From: Panulirus ornatus
Taxonomy: Eukaryota; Arthropoda; Malacostraca; Decapoda; Palinuridae
Direction of reading: 5' to 3'
DNA length: 64,000 nt
NCBI RefSeq assembly: GCF_036320965.1
Contig: NC_092250.1
Location: 18,265,117-18,329,116, forward strand
The notes below the pieces were generated by a model. That model was not told the origin of the DNA and did not search any database. It saw only the letters and a list, made by a program, of their open reading frames with translations. Positions 32,407 to 46,735 of this stretch are shown one piece after another. The number at the start of each line of letters is the position of its first letter. Position 1 is the stretch's first letter. The translations under genes and the position numbers were made by a program.

Positions 32407-32957
32407 GATTGCTTATTTTTTTTCATATACTCAGAATGAAAAAAGAAAAAGGTTTAAATGTAAAGAGCGTGCAGAGATTCCTAAAACTGCTGGATATTGT
32501 GTGAGTGGCCGTCGTCAGTGGTTTAGGAGGGAAGCTCTGACTGTCAGAGGTATTGAGCATCTGGGAAAATACTCGCGCACCAGGAGGTTGAGGACGACAG
32601 CTCTGTAAGGTTCCTTATGGTTGGGGCTTTTGTCTTGGCCCAGCTGCTAGTGTAGTGGGGGAGGGTCGCGCGTGTGTGTGTGTGTGAGCTCTTTTAGTGG
32701 TTACTGGTAGAGACAATTCTTCGTTGATCCTTGCTCTTTCGTGAGTCGAACTTCTCGTTGAACCCGAGTGCCTAAGCGCCACCTGTGCAACATAACCTCT
32801 TGAGTGTAGCTCGTTGATCATGACCAGATTCCAACTCGTTGAACGTCATATGACATTCCTTTCAGCCCAGTTTTTAAGCACGATGCTTCATTAAGCTAGA
32901 CTTTCCTTTACCCTTGACATCCTCAATCCCAGCCCATTGAACTGCACTTTTCGTTAA

Positions 32958-32963
<6 letters not shown>
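32404..32963. other. Unique sequence, nothing seen
   Basis: No credible gene or repeat. Confidence 0.5.

Positions 32964-33037
<74 letters not shown>
32964..33037. repeat. (AT)n microsatellite at SINE S3 5' edge
   Basis: Perfect TA run. Confidence 0.95.
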
Positions 33038-33042
<5 letters not shown>

Positions 33043-33282
33043 GGGGATAGGGGATTAAGAATACTTCCCACGTATTCCCTGCGTGTCGTAGAAGGCGACT
33101 AAAAGGGGAGGGAGCGGGGGGCTGGTAATCCTCCCCTCTCGGTTTTTTTTTTTTTTTTTTTCCAAAAGAAGGAACAGAGAATTGGGCCAGGTGAGGGTAT
33201 TCCCTCAAAGGCCCAGTCCTCTGTTCTTAACGCTACCTCGCTAATGCGGGAAATGGCGAATAGTTTGAAAGAAAAAAAGAAA

Positions 33283-33287
<5 letters not shown>
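33038..33287 (+). mobile_element. SINE copy S3
   Basis: Full-length copy with an expanded internal T-run (about 20 T) between the CCTCCCCTCTC block and TCCAAAAG. Tail GCTACCTCGCTAATGCGGGA. (AT)n lies on both sides. Confidence 0.88.

Positions 33288-33288
<1 letters not shown>

Positions 33289-33361
<73 letters not shown>
33289..33361. repeat. (AT)n microsatellite, S3 tail
   Basis: Perfect TA run. Confidence 0.95.
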
Positions 33362-33842
<481 letters not shown>

Positions 33843-34019
33843 GTATTTCAAGGGCCCTTGTCACCAGGTGCTGATTATTAAAGACTCCCAGGATTATTTT
33901 TTTTCTTTCTTTCTTTTATCATCTTATTTTGAAGACGTGGCTGTTTTGCCCCCCTGTTCGATGGCCGGGAACGTGACATGTAGATCGAGATTATAATAAA
34001 TGGGAGACTTTTGTTAAGA

Positions 34020-34350
34020 TGGCACCTCGCCGAGGGAGACAATGAGGCCACTCCAGCCGCGAGGCGCGTCGAGAGGCCGATACAGAAAGCGGAGGAGGAG
34101 GAGGAGGAACCCGGCGGGTCACAGCAGAAGCGAAGCAGTGCGCGCGCGGTGGTGGTGCTGCACTAAGCTGGTGCGCTCCGAGTGTGGCGGCGGGGCAAGG
34201 CGGGGTTAACCCCGGAGGTCGGGCGCGGTAAGGAGGGAGGTGAGGCCAGCCGTGTTGGCGATGGTGTCGCGCGCATTTTTGAGTGGAGTGGTGGAGGGTG
34301 CAGCTGAGTGGGGTTGAGGGGAAGGGAGGGGGTTGTTGTGGGTGGTGGTG
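34020..34350. promoter_or_regulatory. CpG-rich block, possible promoter or untranslated exon
   Basis: Contains GCGAGGCGCGTCGAGAGGCC, a GAGGAG run, GTGCGCGCGCGG and GTGGCGGCGGGGC. A donor-like GGCGCGGTAAGGAG lies at about 34223-34236. The CpG density is far above that of the flanks. It could be a second promoter or a 5' exon; no coding frame is convincing. Confidence 0.35.
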
Positions 34351-34650
34351 GTGTGGTGGTGGGTCAGAGAGATTACCGCAGCTACAGCCCTGATGAATAC
34401 GGATTAATCTAATGACACACACACACACACACACGTCAAGCGTAATCCCCCGGTAATGCCATCACCTCCCTAGACTCACAGAGGTGGGGGATGGGGGTTG
34501 GGGATGAAGGAAAGAGGTTGTTAAACTCGCAAATTGGTCTACCACAACCTTTACGAGCGTGATTAGGCTGCCGTCTGATCTCGCGTGTGGAACTCGCGGG
34601 TTGTGTAGTTATAGCTGTTGACCAGGTGATGATTGGACGATTACCACGAG
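34351..34650. other. Unique sequence, nothing seen
   Basis: Holds a short (CA)n at 34414-34433 and no gene. Confidence 0.5.
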
Positions 34651-34653
34651 ATG

Positions 34654-34735
<82 letters not shown>
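34651..34735. repeat. (ATT)n microsatellite
   Basis: About 85 bp with one phase shift (TTATTTATT) in the middle. Confidence 0.95.
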
Positions 34736-34901
34736 TTCGGTGTCTCATCCGTACATATGTGTGTCAGACGTGGATGATCGCTCGCCTGGCTGTGTCTGGG
34801 TTGGCTGAGATGGGCGTCCGATGGATGACATATGATACGCTTCGTAGGTTTAGAAACAACTGACGAACGCACTCACGCGTGTATACACCACGCCAACACC
34901 C

Positions 34902-34902
<1 letters not shown>

Positions 34903-34948
<46 letters not shown>
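34903..34948. repeat. (CT)n microsatellite
   Basis: Perfect CT run. Confidence 0.95.
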
Positions 34949-34949
<1 letters not shown>

Positions 34950-35360
34950 ATTTTAGAGAGAGATAGTGTTTCTGTGCAACTGTCTTCATCGCATGTATGA
35001 TTGTACCACAGGAGATGTGGGTGTTGCCTATAGACATATGAATTCCAAAGAACACGTAAAAAAAATATTTCTTTCGTTAGTGTTTTGTCAGTGTGGCCTT
35101 TATACATTACAACATTTTTCCCAAATGAAATCCAATATGTATGTAACAAAAAGAGACAGCAGTCCACATTTCTTTCAGAATTTTTATATTTTCAGAAAAT
35201 ATAAGTATTAGTTTTTTCTCTAGAGGAGGCTTGGGGAGAACATAAGACCATGCGAGTGTGTCCAGAGTCTCGGTAATACTATTATAACGAATATGATTAT
35301 GTCATAATGTGCCTCTGTGCCAACGTCGATTTCACCTTCCATTTTTCCATAGTTTTTAGG

Positions 35361-35363
<3 letters not shown>
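34949..35363. other. AT-rich unique sequence, nothing seen
   Basis: No credible gene. Confidence 0.5.

Positions 35364-35414
<51 letters not shown>
35364..35414. repeat. (GT)n microsatellite
   Basis: Perfect GT run. Confidence 0.95.

Positions 35415-36466
<1,052 letters not shown>

Positions 36467-36545
<79 letters not shown>
36467..36545. repeat. (AT)n microsatellite at SINE S4 5' edge
   Basis: Perfect TA run. Confidence 0.95.
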
Positions 36546-36547
<2 letters not shown>

Positions 36548-37185
36548 TTACACTATAGACAGTAGTGGTAAACCAAATAAACAAAAATGAACGGAAATAG
36601 AAATAAACTGTAGTTAAACTGTGGGATAAAAGTTGTGTTGTCGACCAGCAGGGTGGTTGGTGAGGCTGGTCGACCAGGACGATGGGTGGAGAGTTGGTCG
36701 ACCAACGGGGTGTGGAGAGGCTGGTGGACCAGCTGAGGGGAGAGAGGCAGGTGTCCTGGTAAGACCCATACACATCATACACCAGATTTATATACATCTT
36801 TTCATGTGTTATTCCTCCGTTGAACAGCGTAATATCAGACGAAGCAGCGACAGATGCAAGACACCTTAAGACACTTGCTAGACGCACCATCGGCCTGTTA
36901 GGTACATTCCCACTGTGTATATGAAATGGCTGCACACTGACTCCTCCCTTACCCTCTGCTCTCCCCTTGAAGATGTGTACACGCGGAGGCGCTTGGGACG
37001 TTCCTGTTTCACACACACGCAAAAAGGAATAAAAGAAAAAAGACATGTATCAGTCTTGGCCATCTGGAATGGAATGAAAGATACACAATACGAGAAAATG
37101 CATGAGGGAAAAGATGAGTTCCTCTGGTGTTTGTAGACCCCGATTCTTAAAGGGATAGAGGTTGTAGGAGGAAGAGGAGGAGGAG
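36546..37185. other. Unique sequence with GGTCGACCA motifs
   Basis: 36640-36735 has four spaced copies of the palindromic GGTCGACCA-like motif inside a loose 33-bp repeat. No gene is visible. Confidence 0.45.
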
Positions 37186-37189
37186 GAGG

Positions 37190-37411
37190 AGGAGAGGAAC
37201 AAGCGGGTGATGGAAGAGAATTCCAGTCCTCCTCCAGTGTTCCAAGAAAGGATATATCACAAGCGTCAGTCCTCGTGTGCCTTAATAAGTGGTCAACGGT
37301 CAAATGTTTTCTTACGTCTCTTATAACAAAACTTATTTCTAGGTGATGTTCCTGGCAGTAATTTAAATATTTGTGCAAGAAGAACCTCACCAAAAGAAAA
37401 TTCTGTTCCAA
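37190..37411 (-). pseudogene. Possible end of a LINE polyprotein (minus)
   Basis: The minus frame reads RDVRKHLTVDHLLRHTRTDA and then TLEEDWNSLP. A C-terminal pattern of a Trp-Asn-x-Leu-Pro motif following basic and aromatic residues is common at the end of Jockey/CR1-type ORF2 proteins. The match is short and the frame continues into low-complexity proline, so this is weak. Confidence 0.2.
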
Positions 37412-38454
37412 ACATAAAGGTATTTCCGGCCGATCGAGTTAGTGATAGAACATTATAATTCCCGCTCGTCCTGCGTTGCCCAGAATTACGTAATTCCAAC
37501 ATGTAATATATAAACGCACAAATATTGGGGGGAAGTAAATACTGCAAGCTTATCCTCGCCCAAGCGACCATCGCCGCTGAATATATCGACAGAGAGAAAA
37601 TGCGTCGCTCGGTCATATTCCTCAGCCGTGGTGTATCTCGTGCCTCACTGTGCCGCAGGCTATCATACGACGGGGCATCTAGTACGTGCTACCTCCTTCC
37701 TGTCTTTCTTATCTTCCCCTCCTCCCGTTGTCTCCAGGATGTCCACACTGGGATATCTCGTGTCCCACACTGGGATATCCCGTGGTTCACGTGGTATATG
37801 TTACTTCTAGATTTATTTATCGGTAATTTCTCTTGCTTCGGCTATCGGATTCTGCTTGGGAAAAAAAAATATACATTGTGGGAGTACTGCGTTTTATCTC
37901 ATGCCATGATTTTTTTTTCTACTCAAATCAATTTTAGTCTCAGTTGAAAAAAAAATGCCGTAGTATTTTCTTTCCAGTATATTTGCATATTACATTTTGA
38001 CCGGACTCTACTGTACCGTGTTGTCTGGGAGTTTGTGCAAAATCCTTCAAGCTTCTGCAGGAGGGAGGAAGGTAATGGTTTTTAGTTCGACCGACGGTAC
38101 TATTGTACCGTTTGTGGTACGCCAGAGTCCTCCTGTGACGGTACGTGTGGTGTGTTAAGTCTTACATGTACCAATCATGGGTTAGAAAAAAATATGAAAT
38201 GGAAGATGAATACATGTGTAAGCATGTTGGGTGTTGTGTTTACATGTGTCTCTGTTTTTAAGTGATGCCCCAAACTTAAGATTTGGTCTGGGTCAGAGTA
38301 TGGGGCTGTAGGTACCAATCGGAATGCTCTGGAGGGAAGAGAGAAGAGTTAGTAGTGCGCCAGTCTGAATGGTGGGCAACCACTGCTGGTACAGTGGAAA
38401 ACAGAAGCTGGGCCTGGGGGAGTGTTCCTGTCCACCATCTACCTTCACCCCAGG
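37412..38454. other. Unique sequence, nothing seen
   Basis: Plus frames at 37525 (140 codons) and 38283 (143 codons) have no recognised domain. The latter runs into a minisatellite. Confidence 0.4.
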
Positions 38455-38705
38455 GTCTGAGGTTGTACTCTAGGGGTCTTGTCCTGGGGTTGTTCCCTGG
38501 GGGTTCTTGGCCTGCGGCTGTCTGTGCCCAGGGGATCCTTGGCCCGGGGTTGTTCCCTGGAAGTTCTTGGCCTGGAGTTGTTCCCAGGGGGTCTTGGCCT
38601 GGGTTTGTTCCCTGGAGGATCTTGGCCTGGGGTTGTGGCCTAGGGGTCTTGGCCTGGGGTTGTGGCCTAGGGGTCTTGGCCTTGGGTTGTGCATCACCCG
38701 GGGTT
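38455..38705. repeat. G-rich minisatellite, unit about 27-30 bp
   Basis: About nine units built on GGGGTTGTTCCCTGGGGGTC and TTGGCCTGGGGTTGTGGCCT. The unit shortens rightwards. Confidence 0.9.
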
Positions 38706-38820
38706 GTTGTCTAAGTCTTGTGCATATGTCGCCTTCTTCGGATTATATGAAACTGATTTCCATGTATGAATTAATCTTCTGTTCAGAACCAACTTTGGGA
38801 TGCAAATTGCAACACTTCGA

Positions 38821-38822
<2 letters not shown>

Positions 38823-38872
<50 letters not shown>
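38823..38872. repeat. (GT)n microsatellite
   Basis: Perfect GT run. Confidence 0.95.
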
Positions 38873-38874
<2 letters not shown>

Positions 38875-39304
38875 TAGTAGTGGTGTTCATGAGGGTATAG
38901 TTTCATCCTGGGGTGACTGTGAGGCCTCACGGCGACAGAGATAGTAATGAAACGTCTCCTCACAAGAGAGAGTGTGAGGGACCCCATCGACTCGTTATCA
39001 TAAAGGTAATGCATCCATCATTTCTGTGCCACCCGGTAGACATGATGGCCACCGTGTGTGTGTGTGTGTGTGTGTGTACGTGTGCACACCCATGCCAGTG
39101 TAATTCCTCCATGTACACCACGTATGCAAATTTTTTGCCTGGCTGTGTGCGTACTGCCAGTTTTTGTGAATATTAATGTGGGTAAAGCACAGATTTAAAA
39201 CGCTTCAGTCTCTGTCGATTTAAAAATTTCAATCCTCCTTTTTGCTGGTATAATCCAAGTTATTTTCAGAGTGAGTGGGACAGGTTCGTTAGTGGACACG
39301 GTCA
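38873..39304. other. Unique sequence with short (GT)n
   Basis: A 22-bp GT run lies at 39055-39078. No gene is visible. Confidence 0.5.

Positions 39305-39879
<575 letters not shown>

Positions 39880-39926
<47 letters not shown>
39880..39926. repeat. (ACT)n microsatellite
   Basis: About 47 bp of ACT/CTA triplets. Confidence 0.95.
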
Positions 39927-39927
<1 letters not shown>

Positions 39928-41470
39928 TTGCTTCTTAATGCCGTTTCTGACACGTGTCATGGTTTTTGTTTTGTTATGGCTTTCTGATCATTGTACATTT
40001 CTAATAACTGTTCGACGTGGATGTCATCAGTTTTCTCAGATACTTAGAGGTCGTAATCAGGCCCAGCATTACTCTTCTCTCTTCCTTGGTGGGCGGGTAT
40101 ACGTCCTCTGACATCTGAGTGTAACTCACAAATCTCAGTTTTGGCACCATATTTTTTTTTTTTCTGTTGGTGCGGTGACCAGAGTTGAGAGAGAGGCATA
40201 TTTCAATTTTGCCCTGATATACGCCTTGAATAGTTCGGTAGCCATTTCTTCATCTGTTACCTTATAAGCGATTGTAATACGTGTCGGCAAACAGTTTTCT
40301 CCTCAACTGTTGGCTTATGGTGGGTACTCTGGCGACATGTTAGGTACAGTGTCCACTCCCATGTCCCCTGCTGAAATGGATTCCTGCAGCTTATTTCTTG
40401 CAAGATGATATTCACATCGAGTCTCTCCTCGGTCACGTTTTATCATCATTCCTCGGGTTGAATTTCATGGAGCGTGTGTACAGACCAGCTTCTGAGTGTG
40501 TCCATGTTACCCTCTTGTGGCTGATGCAGTCCTTCTCACTCTTCACCTCCCTCGTGACCTGGCAACATCGGCTGACATTCAGCCCTACGGCTGGTGACCC
40601 CACCCCAGCCTATGTCTTTCGGGGAGGACTTCTCTGCCATGCGCCCTTTGTCCCCATGATTTTCTCCTCATCAGAAGACTCTCTGTAGTGTCCTTACGTG
40701 AAGATCCAGCTTCCTACACCAGTTCCCTTGTGGTACACTTTCATATCGTGTGTGTGTGTGTGTGTGGCAGACCAGGAGCACGATCCACCCATCCCTCTGG
40801 TTCGTCCATAACGTGGAACCTACTCTTTCATAAACGTCCGGGGGATTTGTTACGCCCTGGACATTTCCTTTGCATTTGCCTCGTCTCTCAGGTCGTTCCT
40901 CTGACCATCTTTCCCAGTGTTCTACAGAGCGCGCCTGCTCAGAGAGGTGCTGGATCTCGTAAGTCCAGGGCATACTCCGGGTCACTGCTCTCAGAGAGGG
41001 GCTGGATCTGTAAGTCCAGGGCATATTCCGGGTCACTTATCCTTATAGATAGAGACATTTTCCCTTCTCCGCTCATTTGACTCTACACCCTCCTCCTCTG
41101 ACTTGCTGACACGGCCAAGCTTGTGTGTGCACTATTGCAGTACATATGGCAGGCCTTTATCAGGACCGGGAGGTATCATACAGGTCAGTGCCCTGTAGCT
41201 GTCCTCTTACGTCACTTCTAAGAGTTTAAAAGCTTTCCTAGACCTCATTCCCGTACCATCTCGCTGCTCTCGGGGGGAAAAGTGTTTCCCACCGAGCAAA
41301 CACTTTTAAATTTGTCATTAAGCTCCTCGAATATCTTAACGTCGTCCTCTAACATCTCTTCCCACTGTCCCTAGAGTCATGATCAGCTTGCTTTTTAACC
41401 GCCGTTTTTACTCTTCGTGAATTTTTGAAGACTTTTGTGGATGTTGCCCATCAGATCATGGGGCCTACGC
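39927..41470 (-). pseudogene. Probable decayed CR1/Jockey-like LINE (minus)
   Basis: On minus, 40201-40270 reads KVTDEEMATELFKAYIRAKL then YA, and in another frame SQLWSPHQQKK follows. This matches the RT-thumb region of CR1-like elements, where a Leu-Tyr-Lys-x-x-Val-Arg-Pro-x-Leu-Glu-Tyr stretch precedes a Trp-Ser-Pro motif. Near 40450 MKFNPR recalls the FN-x-x-K-C motif before it. Near 41300, LNDKFKSV recalls the linker between endonuclease and RT. The frames are broken many times. Non-homologous segments lie between, including a 55-bp duplication at 40930-41036. Family assignment is from remembered motif patterns and needs a profile search. Confidence 0.4.
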
Positions 41471-41614
41471 CTCTTCAAGACGAGGGGGCAGGCCAGGTCC
41501 TCACGTCTGTGACCCGTGTCTTCAAGACGAGGGGGCAGGCCAGGTCCTCACGTCTGTAACCCGTGTCTTCAAGACGAGGGGGCGGGCCAGGTCCTCACGG
41601 CCGTGACCCGTGTC
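41471..41614. repeat. 47-bp minisatellite, three copies
   Basis: Units contain TCTTCAAGACGAGGGGGC, AGGCCAGGTCCTCACG and CTGTGACCCGTG. Confidence 0.92.
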
Positions 41615-42801
41615 TTCCGCCGCCTGAGTGCTGCTCTAGAACCCATTACGGGAAGTGTATATAAATGTCTTCCTTTATTTCTGGTTTATTTATTGCATTG
41701 CTCATGCGGCTGATGATACAGCTGTATTGTGTGTCAACACAAGAGTGCCACAGAAGGACTTAAGAGTGCGTCTTTTGAGTGCGTGCTTAGATGTTATTGT
41801 ATACCAGTGTTGTTTGGAAGGGCGGTTGCGTGCAACTGGAGACCATCTCTCGGCTCTCTCTCTCACAAGTACATCCCTCGAGTGTTTTGCTCATATGTTG
41901 GATCTCTTGAGAATACCCTAAATTTGTTTTCCAGTGTCTTGTCTCTTGATTGTAAGTTTTCTCTTCATTTATGTAGCTTACCACCAGAGTGTATTTCTTA
42001 AGTGCATCTTTTAAGTGCGTCCATTTGTTGCACTTATTACCTTGGGTCTGTCACGACTTAATATCCTAAAGTGCATTTGGTGAGGGTCATACTCCGAGCG
42101 TGTGTCCTGCTGGTGTATATACTCCTGAGTGCATTAAACTGAGACTGTTTATCCAGGACACACTCAGACGACCCATTCGTTGACCACTTGCCTTATAAGT
42201 GGACATCTCGTACGAGTGCCTCTTGTTAAGTGTGTATACCCTGAAACGTGAGACATGACACCCCTCCTCCTCCCCCGCTCAGAGTGCTTTGACCTGAGTC
42301 CGCGTCTACAGGAGTCACTCAGGCTCGTTGACCTGGTCTCCCAGGCGAGGAGGTCGAGTGCATGCATCCCTGTGAATGTCCCCCCCCCCCCTCCTTCCCC
42401 CTCCCCCTCCCCCCCACTCTTAAACCCGGCGTCAGGTTCCTGTCCCCCCCCCCCCCCCGAGTTCAGACTCCGTGTCGGCCCACCCATCATCCCCTCCCCC
42501 TCCCCCCCTCTCCCTTTCCCCCTGCCACCACCACCGCCGCCGCCGCCACCACAGTCCTCCTGCATGGAGTCGCCTTTGCCTGGGTCACGGATAAGAAATT
42601 AGTTTGTTGTCTGGTAACTGGATTTTGAGGGAAAAGAAATGAAAGTTGGTGGGAGATATCCTGGAAGGTTCATGTGGCTCAGACTCGCGTTTTCTTATTG
42701 GGTAATTTACTTCGACTTGTAAGTAGGAGGGAGACTGTGCCTGCTGTAGTATGACTCGGAACGGATGAGTGGATGATAAAGTTGTAAACCAGTTCTTATG
42801 G
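41615..42801. other. Unique sequence with C-rich tract
   Basis: 42375-42560 is extremely C-rich (CCCCCCCCCC, CCCTCCCCCTCC, CCGCCGCCGCC) and generates proline-rich frames of 88-115 codons on plus and Gly-rich frames on minus. The upstream part has spaced GAGTGCGTC/AGTGCATCTT motifs (41760-42150). No gene is convincing. Confidence 0.45.
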
Positions 42802-42969
42802 AATGGGAGACGACACGTATTAAATGGGAGACGACACGTATTAAATGGGAGACGACACGTATTAAATGGGAGACGACATGTATGGAATGGGAGACGACAC
42901 GTATTAAATGGGAGACGACACGTATTAAATGGGAGACGACATGTATGGAATGGGAGACGACAAGTATGG
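42802..42969. repeat. 21-bp minisatellite, eight copies
   Basis: Units AATGGGAGACGACACGTATT plus one base; variants ACATGTATGG occupy units 4, 7 and 8. Unrelated in sequence to the GTACCGTCGTG family despite the same period. Open in all frames because 21 is divisible by three. Confidence 0.95.
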
Positions 42970-43040
42970 GAACCATACACCCTAAGATCGCGCCAGGACT
43001 CGAACCCTGGACCTTTAGGTAGATATTCCTTTTTTTTTTT
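42970..43040 (-). other. tRNA-like B-box segment
   Basis: On minus, CCAGGGTTCGAGTCCTGG forms a T-arm (CCAGG/CCTGG) with a B-box match. No A box or acceptor stem is found, so it is a relic or chance. Confidence 0.3.
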
Positions 43041-43340
43041 CAATCACTTCCAAATGAGGGTGTTGGACGTGGTAGAGCGAAGGTAAAGCCCGAGTCCTCG
43101 AGTTGTGTCGCTTGACTCATCGCCGGCACTGCAGCCGCCGTGAACACATCAGGTATTCAGTCTGGCGGGATGAAGTTCTGGGAATCGAATCACATGCCGC
43201 GGTTGCCCGGACTGGGATCAGCCCGGGGTTTGCAAAGCCTCGCGTCTTCTTGGTTTGGGTGGCGAATTTCTGGACGAGGCGCGCGGGGGAGGGGATGATG
43301 AATTACGCCGATGATGCCGGGGCAGGCGATACCACACCTG
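43041..43340. other. GC-rich unique sequence, nothing seen
   Basis: No gene is recognised. Confidence 0.45.
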
Positions 43341-43520
43341 CTTAACCTCTCCGTCATAACGGCATGACCCCCCTTGACCTCGACGATACGACCCGTGAGT
43401 GTGATGCGGACTTGGCTCATAACCCGGGCAATCACGCCCCAGGGTGGCACTGACGTGCTTTTAAAGGGTCGGCCCCCGATATGTCAAAGGGGCTGAGCCG
43501 TCGTCCTCAAGGCCTTTAAA
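43341..43520. repeat. Palindrome family, weak copy H
   Basis: GATACGACCCGTGAGTGTGA, ATCACGCCCCAGGGTGG and GCCGTCGTCCTCAAGG recall the arms of the family, but the central palindrome is not clear. Confidence 0.3.
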
Positions 43521-43785
43521 AAACCTACCAGCAGTCTCGCGCTGGACCTGTTTTATGGCATTATCTTCCTACGTTCATCCACGGGCAGGCGCGGGCTCTG
43601 CACCTTGACATAGGGTGGGCGTTAATGAGGGGATATTATCAAGGTAACGACGAGGATGTTAGCTCACTGCGTCTCCAGGGGTGTGTCTCCGCCCAGGCCC
43701 GAGCACCCTGCCGCTCCTCGCTCTACCTCGGGGCCTCTCGGGATTACGTATCTGGAATGTTGCCGGCGGCCGGGTTTGTCCCAGC
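43521..43785. other. GC-rich unique sequence, nothing seen
   Basis: A 60-codon frame at 43625 has no domain. Confidence 0.4.
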
Positions 43786-43915
43786 TGCTGCAGTAGGGTG
43801 TAGGTAATGTCCCAGCTACTACAGGGAGCTAGGAATGTCCCAGCAGCTGCGGGGATGTAGGTAATGTGTCCCAGCTGCCTCAGGGAGCTAGGGACACGTC
43901 CCAGCAGCTGCAGGG
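43786..43915. repeat. About 40-bp minisatellite, four copies
   Basis: Units built on GTCCCAGCTGCTGCAG and GGAGCTAGGAATGT/GGGTGTAGGTAATGT. Confidence 0.85.
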
Positions 43916-44204
43916 TACTCCTTGGATCGTGGTGAGGAATGGGGGACCTCGTCTAAAATGTCAAGGATTATGGGTTCTTAAAAAATGGCCCCTCGTCTGA
44001 GGTTATCGTATGGTTAACAGCTGCGTCTAACGCTTCAGGGTTGTCCTGTCTGTACAAAACGTAAGATTAAAGATGGGAATTCATGGAGACGTAAAGACCT
44101 ATGTTGACGTGGTATATGTAATGTGATGTTGTATCCTTATCTCATAACATAGAGCTAGTTGGGACAACGGGGTAATTTTATAAGAAAACTTTTTTTTCAC
44201 CATT

Positions 44205-44238
<34 letters not shown>

Positions 44239-44589
44239 TTATCATTGTGGATCCATTGAAAACCCTTTTATAAAAAAAAAACTTTTATAAAAGGGTTTCG
44301 AGAGATTTAGAATGGCGCGTCTGTCTTGCTCCCTCATTGTATTAGAAGAGGGAAAGGGAGGAGAGGAGAGGTATTTTGGTGGGGTTGAGGAGGGAGGAGA
44401 GGGGTCAAGTGACGGGGGTTGTTGGCGGGAGAGTGACTTGGGTTGTAGTGGCGGGGAGTACACGGGAGAGAGAAATACCAGACCTGATGGCCTTTCGATG
44501 GGGTTATCTACTGGACAACAGTACTGCTGGCGACCTGATCCTGTGTTCTCGGTGGATGGAAACAGGAAGGCAAAGCGGGAGGGAGCAGA
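43916..44589. other. Unique sequence with hairpin and (CA)n
   Basis: (CA)n at 44206-44235 is followed by a strong hairpin at 44260-44298, listed separately. No gene is visible. Confidence 0.5.
44260..44298. repeat. Perfect 16-bp inverted repeat (hairpin)
   Basis: AAACCCTTTTATAAAA at 44260-44275 and TTTTATAAAAGGGTTT at 44283-44298 are exact complements around a 7-base loop AAAAAAC. Confidence 0.9.
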
Positions 44590-44705
44590 CGAGGCGGAGG
44601 GGTAGTGAGGGAGGAGACGTCGCGGACGGGTAGTGAGGGAGGAGACGACGCGGATGGGTAGTGAGGGAGGAGACGAGGCGGACGGGTTAGTGAGGGAGGA
44701 GATGG
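44590..44705. repeat. 31-bp minisatellite, about four copies
   Basis: Units built on GGGTAGTGAGGGAGGAGACG and AGGCGGAC/CGCGGAC. Confidence 0.88.
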
Positions 44706-44891
44706 AGCGTAGGGTAGAAGATACATGGGATGGAGAGATGGAGGGAGAGCTGATGCCGACTCGGTGGTGAGGAAAGTTGGAGGTCAGTTCGTTACGTGCG
44801 GCTCCGTGTGGTGATGTGTAGGTAGGTGGTCATGAGACGCTAGTGTCGTCCCGGCTGCACCAGCCGTGCACCCAGCAGCAAACACAGGACG

Positions 44892-46329
<1,438 letters not shown>

Positions 46330-46493
46330 GACTACCCACGTCCCTCCAACAGCACGTGGTAGGTCTCCTCTAACTACCCCCGTCCCTCCAACAGCACGTG
46401 GTAGGTCTCCTCTAACTACCCCCGTCCCTCCAACAGCACGTGGTAGGTCTCCTCTAACTACCCCCGTCCCTCCAACAGCATGTGGTAGGTCTC
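46330..46493. repeat. 42-bp minisatellite, four copies
   Basis: Units ACTACCCCCGTCCCTCCAAC then AGCACGTGGTAGGTCTCCTC; CTACC/GGTAG pairs within each unit. Confidence 0.93.
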
Positions 46494-46532
46494 TAACTTA
46501 GGAAGTTTCACAAGTTTAGACGCGTTTCATAT

Positions 46533-46735
46533 TGTATGAGTTAACGTTGATATTGTGTGAGTTAACTTTGATATTGTGTGAGTTAACTTTGATATTGTAT
46601 GAGTTACCCTTGATATTGTTTGAGTTAACTTTGATATTGTGTGAGTTAACTTTGATATTGTATGAGTTACCCTTGATATTGTATGATTCACCTCTGATAT
46701 TGTATGAGTTAACTTTGATATCCAACCTGATATTT
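46533..46735. repeat. 21-bp minisatellite, about ten copies
   Basis: Units GATATTGTGTGAGTTAACTT plus one base, with TTACCCTTGATATTG variants. Third unrelated 21-bp array in the window; open in all frames. Confidence 0.93.

Noticed and set aside
36878..37411. 177-codon minus frame as a cellular gene
   Set aside because: Only one segment resembles a known pattern (end of a LINE polyprotein). The rest includes poly-Pro from a TCC-like tract and shows no domain.
42255..42602. Proline-rich protein, 115 codons
   Set aside because: Produced by C-homopolymer and CCT/CCG tracts; both strands give long frames, and there are no splice or start signals.
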